Part shown: piece by piece, positions 1 to 9,660 of the stretch
How the letters are laid out: every line of letters begins with the position of its first letter
How positions within the stretch are numbered: position 1 is the first letter of the stretch
From: Prostheceraeus crozeri
Taxonomy: Eukaryota; Platyhelminthes; Polycladida; Euryleptidae
DNA: 64,000 bases
Direction of reading: 5' to 3'
Assembly (NCBI GenBank): GCA_907163375.1
Contig: CAJQUW010003173.1
Location: forward strand, 179,725-243,724
The notes under the pieces: generated by a model
What the model saw: the letters and a program-made list of their open reading frames with translations, nothing else
The model's database searches: none
Told to the model about the DNA's origin: nothing
Program-made: the position numbers and the translations under genes

Positions 1-774
1 TTATCAATCGGTTTCAAACCACTTAGAGGAAGCCACTTAGAAATTCACTTAGCAGAAGTCCACTTAGTGGAAATCTACCAAACGGATAGCATGTACGAGT
101 ATTAATAAAAAAGAGAATTTCTGATATTCTGTGGGCTCACTTCATTACATTGCCGAATTGAAGGCAGTCAATGACCATTATTTCAATCAGCTTACCTTAA
201 AGACAAGAGAATAAATGTCTGAAGAAAAGAGGAGGAGCTGGACAATCTGAAGTCAAGAAGCTCATCCCTGACTTAAGTTTACTCACTGAATGTTTTTGGG
301 CGGGGATGAAGCTTCTGGAGACCCCAATGTGGTAAAAAATGCTTTGTGAACACTTTCGGGATTACAAGAAAAGAAACTCCAATGTCGTTCAATGGTGTTT
401 GGCAAAGTGTAAAGCAGAAGAGGTTTGTAACTTGGCAGCAAGCGTGACATTGCATTTCGTTTACACTTAAATTAATCAATCCTAATTAATCATCTCACTT
501 AATAGTAGGAATCATCTATTCCCAATGAAAGTGCTTGGCTAAATCTCTGGAACTTACAGTTCACGATAAATTGTCTTCCTCATCTCAAAACTTTAAAATG
601 CTTAAATGTCGTCAACTCATGTTATCGACTTCTTTCCCCTTGCATTAACAATGAATCAGATGAGTGAATTTAGACGGTGCCATTAAAGCGATAATGCGAT
701 AACCTGAGTTTCAATCCCTTTCCGCTTTGTTTTAGGATCCGAGGAAAACTAAATTAGAGTCAATTTCTTTTCAG
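1..774. other. Intronic sequence upstream of first visible cadherin exon
   Basis: No exon, RNA gene or recognisable repeat is supported here. The stretch ends in a polypyrimidine tract and AG (about 762-774) that serves as the acceptor of the exon at 775. The cadherin gene must extend to the left of the window, because this exon begins in the middle of a cadherin reading frame. Confidence 0.5.
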
Positions 775-906
775 AAAACGTTACAGGTCTCTTCTATCTC
801 AACAAATGGTCTGGAGGACTTTACGCGATATCTGTATTTGACAGAGAGACAGCTGGAGAATACACAATGGTGATAAAAGCAGTTGGACAAGCGGAATGCA
901 ACACTA
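775..906 (+). CDS. Cadherin (Cdh23/Pcdh15-like), exon A (first visible)
   Basis: This is the first visible coding exon of a large single-pass cadherin whose last eight exons lie at 775-906, 1905-2116, 3474-3650, 5018-5268, 7715-8019, 8703-8766, 14311-14370 and 19418-19691 (1,475 bp; two leading bases, then 491 codons including stop). It encodes part of an extracellular cadherin repeat, including the stretch TGLFYLN and the DRE calcium-site motif of FDRETAGEYT. The acceptor is TTTTCAG and the donor is GTAAGC. The exon ends in phase 1 and the lone A combines with AA of the next exon to give Lys. By family knowledge such cadherins form calcium-dependent adhesive or tip-link-like filaments on microvilli or stereocilia. 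The subfamily call rests on exons E to G. Confidence 0.8.
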
Positions 907-1904
907 GTAAGCCATAAATCTGTCTCACTATATCTATGGAACAAAATAAAATTTTAAATAATGAGAATTAGGGATTATGGCAATTTGTGTGAACTTAGGC
1001 CAACACTGAAGCGATGACTTTTATTCCGCATATGATGCATCTATTCTATGCTGTGATTCAGCTTTAAGTAAAACCATCACATCTGAGACTCGCAAAAGTG
1101 CAGAATATGCAGATAGTCTAGAGGGATTCAGACTCTTCCCATGAAAGATGCACAGAAGTGTTCATGGATTAGGCCCAGGACAAAGCATTGCACTCATGGG
1201 TCGTGGATGGGCCCGGGACGAAGGATTGGAGTGATGAGCCTTGGATGGGCCCGGGACCAGGCATTGCACTCATGGGTCTTGGATGGCCCTGGACGAAGTA
1301 TTGCACTCATGGGTCGTGGATGGGCCCGGGACGAAGTATTGGAGTGATAGGCCTTGGATGGGCCCGGGACCAGGCATTGCACTCATGGGCCGTGGATAGG
1401 CCCGGAACGAAGTATTGGACTGATGGGCCTTGGATGGGCCCGGGACGAAGTATTGGACTGATGGGCCTGGAATAGGCCCGGGATAAGGCTTGGGACTGAT
1501 GGGCCTTGGATGGGCTTTGGACAAAGCATAGGCCTTCTATGGGCCCTGGACAAAGCATTGGACTCATAGGCCTTGGATGGGCCCGGAACGAAGTATTGGA
1601 CTGATGGGCCTTGGATGGGCCCGGAACGAAGTATTGGACTGATGGGCCTTGGATGGAGTCGGGACATGGCATTTCATCTATTATCCTTGGAAGGCAATTA
1701 TGGGTGTCTAGTTGTAATGGGCTAAATGGTGGATGAATAATCAAAAGAATGGATTAATTTGTTTGATATCATCGTCCATAAAGATCGAATGGATAGTCAA
1801 CGGTTTGCTATTTGCAATAAGTATATAAATAAAAATAACATCAACATTAGTATGCCGCAGCAGCAATTTTCCTAACTCATTGATGTTCATCAACATATTT
1901 TCAG
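907..1904 (+). other. Cadherin intron, holds a minisatellite
   Basis: GT-AG intron of about 1 kb. Apart from the 38-bp minisatellite at about 1150-1670, no gene is seen. The overlapping reading frames on both strands here are by-products of that repeat. Confidence 0.7.
1150..1670. repeat. 38-bp GC-rich minisatellite
   Basis: About 14 imperfect copies of a 38-bp unit built around GGATGGGCCCGGGACGAAG lie in tandem. The unit contains the self-complementary core GGGCCC. It is far richer in G and C than the surrounding intron. Copies differ by a few substitutions, so several open frames run through it by chance on both strands. Confidence 0.9.
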
Positions 1905-2116
1905 AAAATTATGTGTGGCAGTCATCTTATTCAACAAGAAGAAGACTTCTGTGGTTGACCAGGCCGATAGCGTATAATGCGAGTGATCCTTCACTTTCTC
2001 GCGTCAGTGTCAAAGTTGCCGATGTCAACGATAATCCTCCCGTCTTCAACAGAAAGTTCTTCTTCGATGGAGTGACCAAGGACAGTCCTCCCAGCACAGA
2101 AATAATTGATTTCAAG
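1905..2116 (+). CDS. Cadherin exon B
   Basis: The exon finishes one extracellular cadherin repeat with the hallmark ADVNDNPPVF (DxNDNxPxF, calcium-binding inter-repeat linker) and starts the next. Acceptor TATTTTCAG, donor GTAAGG. It begins with two bases completing the codon opened by exon A and ends on a codon boundary (phase 0), as exon C requires. Confidence 0.88.
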
Positions 2117-3473
2117 GTAAGGATATTCTTCTGATCGCCCGTTAACTTCATTTGACTGAATACATTTTTATGATTACGACAAATGATGATAGGTAATTGA
2201 AGTAGGACAATTCGCATTCTGATCACATGTTTGTGAATGCCGGCGCTGATTTAATAGCAACAACAGTTGGCATGTAATCCGTTGAGTTTTCGAAATAGAA
2301 AGAAGAATAAATAATTAATAGAATAAATTAAGTTTTATAATATTGCTCAATTTTCAACAATAAACAACACGTATCAATCTTCCGCTTGTTTCTGTTTTTG
2401 ACCAACTAACTGACTGATAATAGCTCAATACATCTATCCGTATCATTGGTTTGTTGTTTCAGTATTTCAAATCGAAATCTTGCTTTTGCAGTCTCCTACT
2501 TAGTAAGGTACCTGTTGTTTCAAAGGAAACTTTACTAACGATCGACCTTTAAAACGCAATTCTTGCAGGATACTCGTGAAACTGCACTTGTTTAATCATC
2601 GCTATACTGTTGAAGATGACTCCTATAGGCAATCAACGTCGATTTCTCGCCTTTGGTACTGCGGTGATCATCTTGCTACACCAGTTGATCATTGAGCTGC
2701 TCACGTTTGAAATGTGCAGAGTGCCATCCATGTAAGGTATATGGATACCCACATAGCTACATCGACCACTGAAAGCGCAGGACGCTGAACTACTGTCTTA
2801 CTGACTTTACTGACTTAAGGTTAATAGAACTTTCGACCATAAAACAGGGAAGCTACTTTTTTTACTTTTCTCGACTATGAACATGCTCTCCCGTCGTTTG
2901 GTCAACTACGTGAATATTCATTAAAAGAATTATAAAAATTTTTTTCGCTTTTCAAAAACAATTTCATTCAGCTTAAGTCGAAATCTTTAACTACCAATAT
3001 TTCTATCGAGAAGACTTATCATACAGTAGAAAAGTAGCTACAGAGATGCTCAGTAGGCATTATCGTAGTTCTATAAAAATCGTTTATACATTATCCAAGT
3101 AACTACTGCATTATCGCGAATGTACAATCGCATGAGATTATGAGCATAGATGCACACATATAAAAAGGATATGATGTGGAACTCGTCCTTAAAGCGAGCG
3201 ATTTTTGTCTAAAAACGCCATCATTCAATATTAGGAATAAATTCCGTCAGAGTAAACCATCAAGTGGACTAAACTTGAATCCTTATCCCAAAACATTATT
3301 TGAATTTTGCAATTTCTCGCATTGCGGGATGAGTTGCTTTCATAGATGATTTTTCCCGGATTCAGATGCATTTGCCGATCCAATTGCTAATGTGGATTTA
3401 GAAAACAGATTCTTACTGACTACCTTTGTATAAAATTCGTCGTTAATTGCAAACAAAAGTTTTCATCTTTCAG
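2117..3473 (+). other. Cadherin intron, no feature seen
   Basis: GT-AG intron of about 1.36 kb. I see no exon, RNA gene or clear repeat. The phase 0 to phase 0 match between flanking exons means no extra coding exon is needed here. Confidence 0.6.
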
Positions 3474-3650
3474 ACTTTCGTCATCGACAAAGATGCTGGG
3501 AATAACAGCAAGCTTATCTTCAATATCGTTGGCCAGATCTCAATCACAAACCCTTTGAAGCTTCAGCTAGAACAGAAGGGACTTCGAGATGTCATTGCGA
3601 TCAATAGTTCGTCGGGAGTATTGTCCACAGGAAAGAAGATATATTTCCAG
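3474..3650 (+). CDS. Cadherin exon C
   Basis: 59 codons in phase 0 at both ends. It carries the cadherin calcium motif VIDKDAGNNS (DxD followed by GxN) and the strand ending in the AINSSSGVLST segment, the usual F/AI-x-x-x-x-G-x-L pattern of an EC domain. Acceptor CATCTTTCAG, donor GTGATA. Confidence 0.88.
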
Positions 3651-5017
3651 GTGATATACAATGCACATCACATTTTTTATTACATCATGTCTTGTATCTG
3701 TGTTGTATTGTGAATAAGATTTCATAAGCAGGGTTGTGGCAAGGCTATGGAAGCGGAAGTGGAAGCAGCTGATGGAAAGAGTGGTTGAAAGTCATAGCTT
3801 TACATAATAAGCAGCGTTTTATCCATTCGAAGAGTTTTTATGCATGAAGTCCATCTCCTGATACCTGAGTATTGAGGACGTCTAAAAATAATTGTTAGTG
3901 ATGTTTTGAAGGTTTGCAGATCCTGTATGATCTCACACTACATTAATGAATAAAAGTGCTAGTAAAAAGGTACTGCAGGTAATTTGTTGGCCATGAGATC
4001 ACACTAAAACAGTTTTTGACAGACTTCGAATATTAAATTTCAGAAAAAGATATCGACTGGTATTAATGGAAATTTAAAAGAATGGAGAACCAAGTAGATG
4101 TCTGGTAGATTGGACACAATCAGTGCCTTTGTTGAGAGCTCGGATGGGTATTCGGCTGGGGTCAGTACTGAGTCGTTCACTAATCACAGTGGTGACGCTA
4201 TCGCTAGGGATGTGGCTAATGATCTTCCCTAGAATCTTCTCGACGCAGTCGATTTGATATTGTCAGCACTAAGTGAAGATCTGGTGAGAATGGTAGCAGA
4301 TAGGAGTAAAGTTATGATGACAAAACGATGAATGCAAAGGTCACGATGTGTGCATAGATGGAGGAAGCGAGCTAAACAGCCATGGTGAATGTCCTTGTGC
4401 GATTTGGTGTTATGGTGGTGATATCATTTCTATGAGCTGCTATTCTGTAAGTCATCGGTACATGCGAAGTACACCGGAGTAAAATGTAGTCTGTGGTATA
4501 TCGACAGAACTGAGGAACATGCATAAAAATGATCAGATGCGTGGCTGGTGTGTCTCTTCGAGCTCGAATAAGGAGCAAAGATCTGCGATGGGTGCGAACT
4601 CCGAAGCCTTGTCAATGTGAAATGCAACAAAATCATCTGAGATGGTTTGCTCACGAGGATAGATGAGAAAGATGTTCGCGATATGCAGTTGAAAAGGAAC
4701 AGAGGAAGACTGAGGAAGATCTGTTTCGAGGTTCTGAGAGATGACGTGACTCCAGCCTCACGATGCAAACCGCAGAGACGTCTAGCCCTGCTTATTAGGA
4801 CGAGCGGGCGATTAGTGGATAGTATAACATGGGCACATTGATTATTTCTATTGTGTCAACTAAGCTTAGCTGACGGTAATATTGAACTAAAGACTGAAAT
4901 TTGATTTGAGAGAAAAACATAAGATTACTCCTAATTAGCAACCAACGTTGAAGTAAAACATGCTCTATGTAATGTAAAGTCTCATCTTCATCACCTCAAA
5001 TTTTTCTTCTGTTTCAG
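3651..5017 (+). other. Cadherin intron, holds a decayed LINE tail
   Basis: GT-AG intron of about 1.37 kb. The stretch 4080-4830 is the decayed end of a non-LTR retrotransposon (listed separately). Nothing else is recognisable. Confidence 0.6.
4080..4830 (+). mobile_element. Degenerate non-LTR retrotransposon 3' coding remnant
   Basis: Broken reading frames on the plus strand resemble the C-terminal tail of RTE/CR1-like reverse transcriptase polyproteins: LRWF near 4633, then DEKDVRDMQLKRNRGRLRK near 4665-4725, then a RDDVTPA-like ending. The frame is interrupted by stops and shifts. No 5' part, terminal repeats or target duplication were found, so boundaries are approximate. Confidence 0.5.
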
Positions 5018-5268
5018 GAAAACATGCAAGGATATTTCCGGTTTGTTGTCAGTGTAACAGATGGTACAGGCACTGATTCAGCGAATGTCACTGTGTACTT
5101 GTTGAATCAGCCTCAACGTGTCGTTGTTGTGTTCCGTGATTCTCCGGCACAAGTCGGTAAATTCAAGCAGCAGTTTGCGGACTATCTGTCTTCCATCACG
5201 AAGTTAACTGTCAATGTGGACAATATTGTTACCCACAAGAACACCGACGGTCAAGCTGATAGCAGCAT
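5018..5268 (+). CDS. Cadherin exon D, last EC repeat and membrane-proximal domain
   Basis: The exon starts in phase 0 and ends in phase 2 (83 codons plus AT). It completes the last EC repeat (FRFVVSVTDGTGTDSANVTV) and opens a membrane-adjacent globular segment with the RVVVVF strand and a SSITKLTVNVDNI strand. That layout, an EC repeat followed by a ferredoxin-like membrane-adjacent domain, is known from the Cdh23/Pcdh15 group. Acceptor TCTGTTTCAG, donor GTAAGC. Confidence 0.88.
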
Positions 5269-6199
5269 GTAAGCAATAGGAGTATTATAAATTTTCTTTT
5301 GGTTGTAATCTTGATGTGAATAGGACCGGAATTTTCAAAACGATCGAAAGACGAAGTCATGGGAAAGATTTCGATCAAACTAGTGAAGGAATTACTGAAG
5401 TATTACTGAAGTGATGTTCTCATATTACATCAACGTCAATATGTATTTTTAGAGTTGAATTATTAAACATAACTACTTCTACGTGCAGATCATTTCATCA
5501 TAATAAATATAACTTCATTTCATATTTCTAATTAATATGTTATTAGAGTTCTATTATGCTACGCTTGAAAATTTGTTGGATAACGTGCACAAAACAATTA
5601 AAGTTGAGAAGAATTTGTAATCTTTAGAGTGCATCTGTGCAATTGATTTTCTTTACCAAAATCTGGAGGATAAAAACCACAACGACCGAAACTCACCGCA
5701 ATCATATTTGAATTCACGTGTGGTTGGAAGAATACACAATTATGATGCGCTCTCCTCTCACATTGGTTCCTAATAGTTTTGTACTCATTGATATTGCGTT
5801 ACTGGCTACACAACAGTTACACTTGCATTTTGACCATTTAAAAATCACGTTTTGCAAGTGGAAAAATGAAAGCGCGTCTCATTAGATGCATCAATGAGGA
5901 AATGTATCTTATAGTCAATCAGATTTTTACAAAAGATGACATTATTTGATTATGAGGACATGTACGAAACAAGCTGATAACTGAATTCTTGAAGTGATAA
6001 TAAATACAGCATGAAGCTATAAAACGCTCATGTATTATTTGATTATCTGACATCTTAAACGGTATTTTATTCTGCTAGAGAAAGCATTTTTGGAGTCGAC
6101 CCGAGCAGTGAAAACTGACACTTAAGTTTCCATAATTCAATTGTTCCTATGAAACTGCAATTCTCTTCATTTTGTAAGGCATTCTATTATCTGCAAGTA

Positions 6200-6767
6200 C
6201 GAGGGGTGATTGATAAGTTCGCGACCTGACATAGAAAGCTTAAAGCCAGGCCATTATGCACATGTGGATTGATACAATGGAATGTGCTGACGGCGCATGA
6301 CGAGTGATCAGTCGATCCGGTGAACTGTTTGGTAAACCACAGCTACTTAACTTCAGTTACTAACTTATCAGTCAGTTAGTCAGATAAGTGTTGCGTAAGA
6401 TGGATCACGTTTCAAATCGAGCTGTCATTCGTTATCTCGGCTTGAAAGGACTCACACCAAAGGAGATTCATGATGATATGGTTCCGATATATTCCGATAT
6501 GGCACCATCGGACTTTCATCTCTTCCCAAAAATGAAATTGGAGCTCAGTGGTCAGCACTTCGCATCCAACAGTGACGTTATGGAGGCCGTTGAGGAGTAT
6601 CTGGACTCCAAAGACTCACACTTCTATGAGCAAGGGATCCGCGCATTGCAGCACCGTTGGGCTAAGTGCGTTGATTGTAGGGGCGATTATGTCGAAAAAT
6701 AAATATGTATCGTATGCGAAATATGCTTTTTTCTATATCGGACCGCGAACTTTTCAATCACCCCTCG
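6200..6767 (+). mobile_element. Internally deleted mariner element (MITE-like)
   Basis: The 568-bp element is bounded by TA on both sides (6198-6199, 6768-6769). It has 24-bp terminal inverted repeats starting CGAGGGGTGATTGA with one mismatch. Inside, a short N-terminal transposase piece (MDHVSNRAVIRYLGLKG, from 6400) is fused to the C-terminal piece containing the catalytic APSDFHLFPKM segment and an ending with HFYEQGIRALQHRW. The middle of the transposase, including the first two catalytic aspartates, is missing, so the copy is non-autonomous. Confidence 0.9.
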
Positions 6768-7161
6768 TATAGGCATTTTGATATACGTATTTATAGGTAT
6801 TGCACCCACAAATAGAAGTAATAAAATAACATTTCCTAGCTGTCTATTTCATGAACAAATTTCCTTGATCGAGTATTTCGACATAAGAAATGTTCGAATA
6901 TGCCAATTATCAATTTATAATGGGCGTATTCACACATTTCATTTATGCATTGATTATAAAAATGTACACAATTCATTTCAGTAACTAATTACTGATGACG
7001 TAGCCATTTTCTAGAGAATTTTCTTGATAAATATCATCAGGCTTTGCCCTCTGATGATTAGAAGCAGCCATGAAAAGGTGCTTAGACAATTTTTAGATTT
7101 TCTATTTGCTTACTTGTCATAATTCTCTCATTTTTTTACGGATTTTACGTCACTTTTTACC

Positions 7162-7310
7162 CCTACTGGGGCCTTGGACGGTGCTGACTTAAGTCAGACT
7201 TTGTTTGGAGCGTTGTGGTGCTTTGTAGTCCGGATGCCCTTCCTGCCGACTTCCAATGACACTTTCCGGGTTCGACCTCTGGACCATGAGATCGCTATTC
7301 CGATTATTCG
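7162..7310 (-). repeat. tRNA-type SINE, copy 1
   Basis: On the minus strand it shares with copies 2 and 3 a tRNA-like head, the core GGAAGTCGGCAGGAAGGGCAT and a CAGCACCGTCCAAG tail. The B-box-like region reads GGTCGAACCC. It lies within a cadherin intron. Confidence 0.55.
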
Positions 7311-7714
7311 GAATCTGCTGACTAGAAAATGGGACTGGAATCCCTTTTTTAGTGAATCGTATGAAGTCAAAAACACAATCAGTGCTGACGAAAATTCTTT
7401 TATTCAGCTGAAGCCTTTCGAGAGTGTCTCTGATGATGACCAGCAGTGTTGGTGGAAAGGACTATGCACTGAACTTGTTTCAACATCTGTTATACGACTT
7501 TTCGATAATAAGCAATGTTGCAAACTTTACTTTCATGTTTAAAGATCCTTGTCTAGTGTTCATTTACTCAAAGTCGCATTAGATTTGAGAGGGTCTTACC
7601 GATTTCGTTAGCCGGTGTGGGCCCAATTTCCGACCCCTCGGTGGACCATTGCTATTCCATGTTTATCCACATTTCTTGTAGTTAGTCAACCTCATATCAT
7701 GATTTTCATTTCAG

Positions 7715-8019
7715 GACTGACATGTACATCCATGCTTATAATCCCCAAACTCATCGTATTATTCCCGCCACAGAGCTGATTGCTCTTCTTGATACAAAAT
7801 GGCAATCCCTGCGAGTCATGTACAACAGGTATAACGTCATTCAAGTTAAGAAAGCTGTCCCTGACGCCACACCGACGAACCAGACGGAGATATTGAGAAT
7901 ATCACTCATTGTGGTGGCCTGTATTCTTTGTCTGCTCATTCTGATCACTTGCATTGCCCTATGGACGTGTCGGCGAATGTATCGACGGAAGCTGAAAGCA
8001 GCGACCACTTTGGCTTTTG
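7715..8019 (+). CDS. Cadherin exon E, transmembrane exon
   Basis: The first base completes ATG with AT of exon D. It encodes the rest of the membrane-proximal domain, a linker (DATPTNQTE, with an N-linked sequon NQT), then a single transmembrane helix of about 22 residues around SLIVVACILCLLILITCIAL, followed by the basic stop-transfer segment CRRMYRRKLK. Acceptor TTTCATTTCAG, donor GTGAGT; ends in phase 1. Confidence 0.9.
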
Positions 8020-8702
8020 GTGAGTAGAATTTGAATGAATCCATTTTGTGGCTGATCACTTCATTCATTCTCATTCATTTAAATGTTACACGAACCGCAA
8101 CGCAGCAACGGTGGGCAATTTGTGCTAAACTTTGACCGACCTGGCACATGATTGTGGCCCCACCAAGAGATACTAAAATTGTAGGCATAGGCCCTCAGAT
8201 TTCGCTGTTCGACTGATGCAGTGTTTTGATGAGCAACACCTTTACTTTATATTCTCATTTATTTTTAAGTTATGTCGCATTATTCACTGCATACCTGCAC
8301 ATGTAGAGGCCAAATTTTGAAATGAAGATGTGTAACTACGAAACTACGAATGGACATTGGACATTGAAGAAAGATTGGACATTGTGTTATTTACAATCTT
8401 CGAGTTGAATTGCTTTTAATTGAGAAGAATTTGAAATATGAGTAACGATTAAAACTTGCTTTTTCAAAATGTCTAAAACAATAAGCTATTCGAATTCGAA
8501 TTATATCATAATCTAAGTATGAATGCTTAATTATCAATGTGCAGATGATAATGTATCAGAATAAAATGTAAAAATAATCGAAGTTGTTTGATGAACACTG
8601 CTATGAAATGAAACGTTCGGTTATATTCTTTACTAAACGTTGGTATCCGAACGCGTAGACAGACGTTGATATTCATTCGCGATTTGTTTTTCCCTCCACC
8701 AG
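8020..8702 (+). other. Cadherin intron, no feature seen
   Basis: GT-AG intron of about 680 bp without a recognisable element. Antisense reading frames overlapping the flanking exons are shadows. Confidence 0.6.
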
Positions 8703-8766
8703 GTGCTGAAAATGGACACGTCCATTCCACACCAATGCCCGGAACCAATCGATACACGTACGAGGG
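8703..8766 (+). CDS. Cadherin exon F, juxtamembrane cytoplasmic
   Basis: Short 64-bp exon. The lone G of exon E plus GT gives Gly, then AENGHVHSTPMPGTNRYTYE. It ends in phase 2 with GG, which combines with the T opening exon G to give another Gly. Acceptor CCTCCACCAG, donor GTAAGT. Its reality rests on matching phases on both sides and on the motif completed in exon G. Confidence 0.78.
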
Positions 8767-8869
8767 GTAAGTTGATGAGGATTGACACTTGTCACGTTTT
8801 GATTACAAACCGCATTAATGGCAAGCGGAAGTAAGCAATAAAATAGATAAGTATATACAGATTCAATTA

Positions 8870-9660
8870 ACATTGCAACATGAACCAAGAAATGTAACAT
8901 GTTTTAACCCACCATACAATGTCAACGTTAAGACGAATATTGGACGTGTATTTTTGTCATTAATTCAGAAACATTTCCCACGACATCACAAATATCATAA
9001 AATTTTCAACAGAAATAATTTGAAACTCTCTTCGGGTACTCATAATGAAGAAATTTTCGATTCTCTCAACGGTCTGTCCGAGTACGTGGAGAACCACATC
9101 ATGCATTCGTAATTTGAAACTCAGTTACAGTTGTATGATTAAGATGAAAAATGAAATACAGATTCACAACTCAAAAATTCTACATAAAGCAACAGAAAGC
9201 GGAAAACAAAATTCTGATTCATGTAACTGCCGCATCAAAAAAACGTCCATAGAACGGAAACTGTCTACAGAAGTCAATTGTTATGAAGTTAATATTACTA
9301 CAGAAAGATAAGAAGAAAAAAAGTATTATGAAATCTGTGAAGGAGATTTCAAGACAATATATCGCAATCATGAAAAGTCGTTCACAAACATCAATTATAT
9401 GAATGAAACTTCCCTATCAAAATATGTATGGACTCTCAATGACCAAGATGTAAACTATGAAATTAAATGGAAAGTCGTACATCATAGCAAGCCCTATTCC
9501 TGTGGTAATTGGCATTGCAACCTTTGTCTCTCAGAAAAATTTTATAGCCACTTCAAAAGAAAGCAATCTCCTCAATAAGAAAAATGAAATTGTCTCAAAA
9601 TGTAGACATCGAAGAAATTTTTTGTTATCAAGCCTTAAGCCACAATCTACATTTACGGTA
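8870..9660 (+). mobile_element. Penelope-like element, degenerate GIY-YIG C-terminal region
   Basis: Successive plus-strand frames match the conserved tail of Penelope-like retroelement proteins: FNPPYNVNVKTNIG (about 8910), HKIFNRNNLKLS, YSCM, SCNCRIKK (about 9225), then the GIY-YIG endonuclease block with GDFKTIYRNHEKSF (about 9345) and TSLSKYVWTL, the CNLCLSEKFY motif (about 9516) and the end block NKKNEIVSKCRHRRNFLL (about 9577). Several frameshifts and stops separate the pieces, so it is a pseudogene. The reverse transcriptase part is absent. Identification rests on remembered family motifs. Confidence 0.65.

Larger units (their letters stand above)
5269..7714 (+). other. Cadherin intron with mariner deletion derivative and SINE
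   Basis: Intron of about 2.45 kb. It contains the mariner derivative at 6200-6767 and a SINE copy at about 7162-7310. The remainder (5269-6197, 6770-7160, 7311-7714) shows nothing I can name. Confidence 0.6.

Noticed and set aside
1141..1744. Six overlapping frames on both strands with PGPSKAH or WMGPGR repeats
   Set aside because: They are translations of the 38-bp minisatellite in an intron; no splice or start evidence.
7841..8074. Minus-strand 77-residue frame
   Set aside because: Antisense shadow of the cadherin transmembrane exon.
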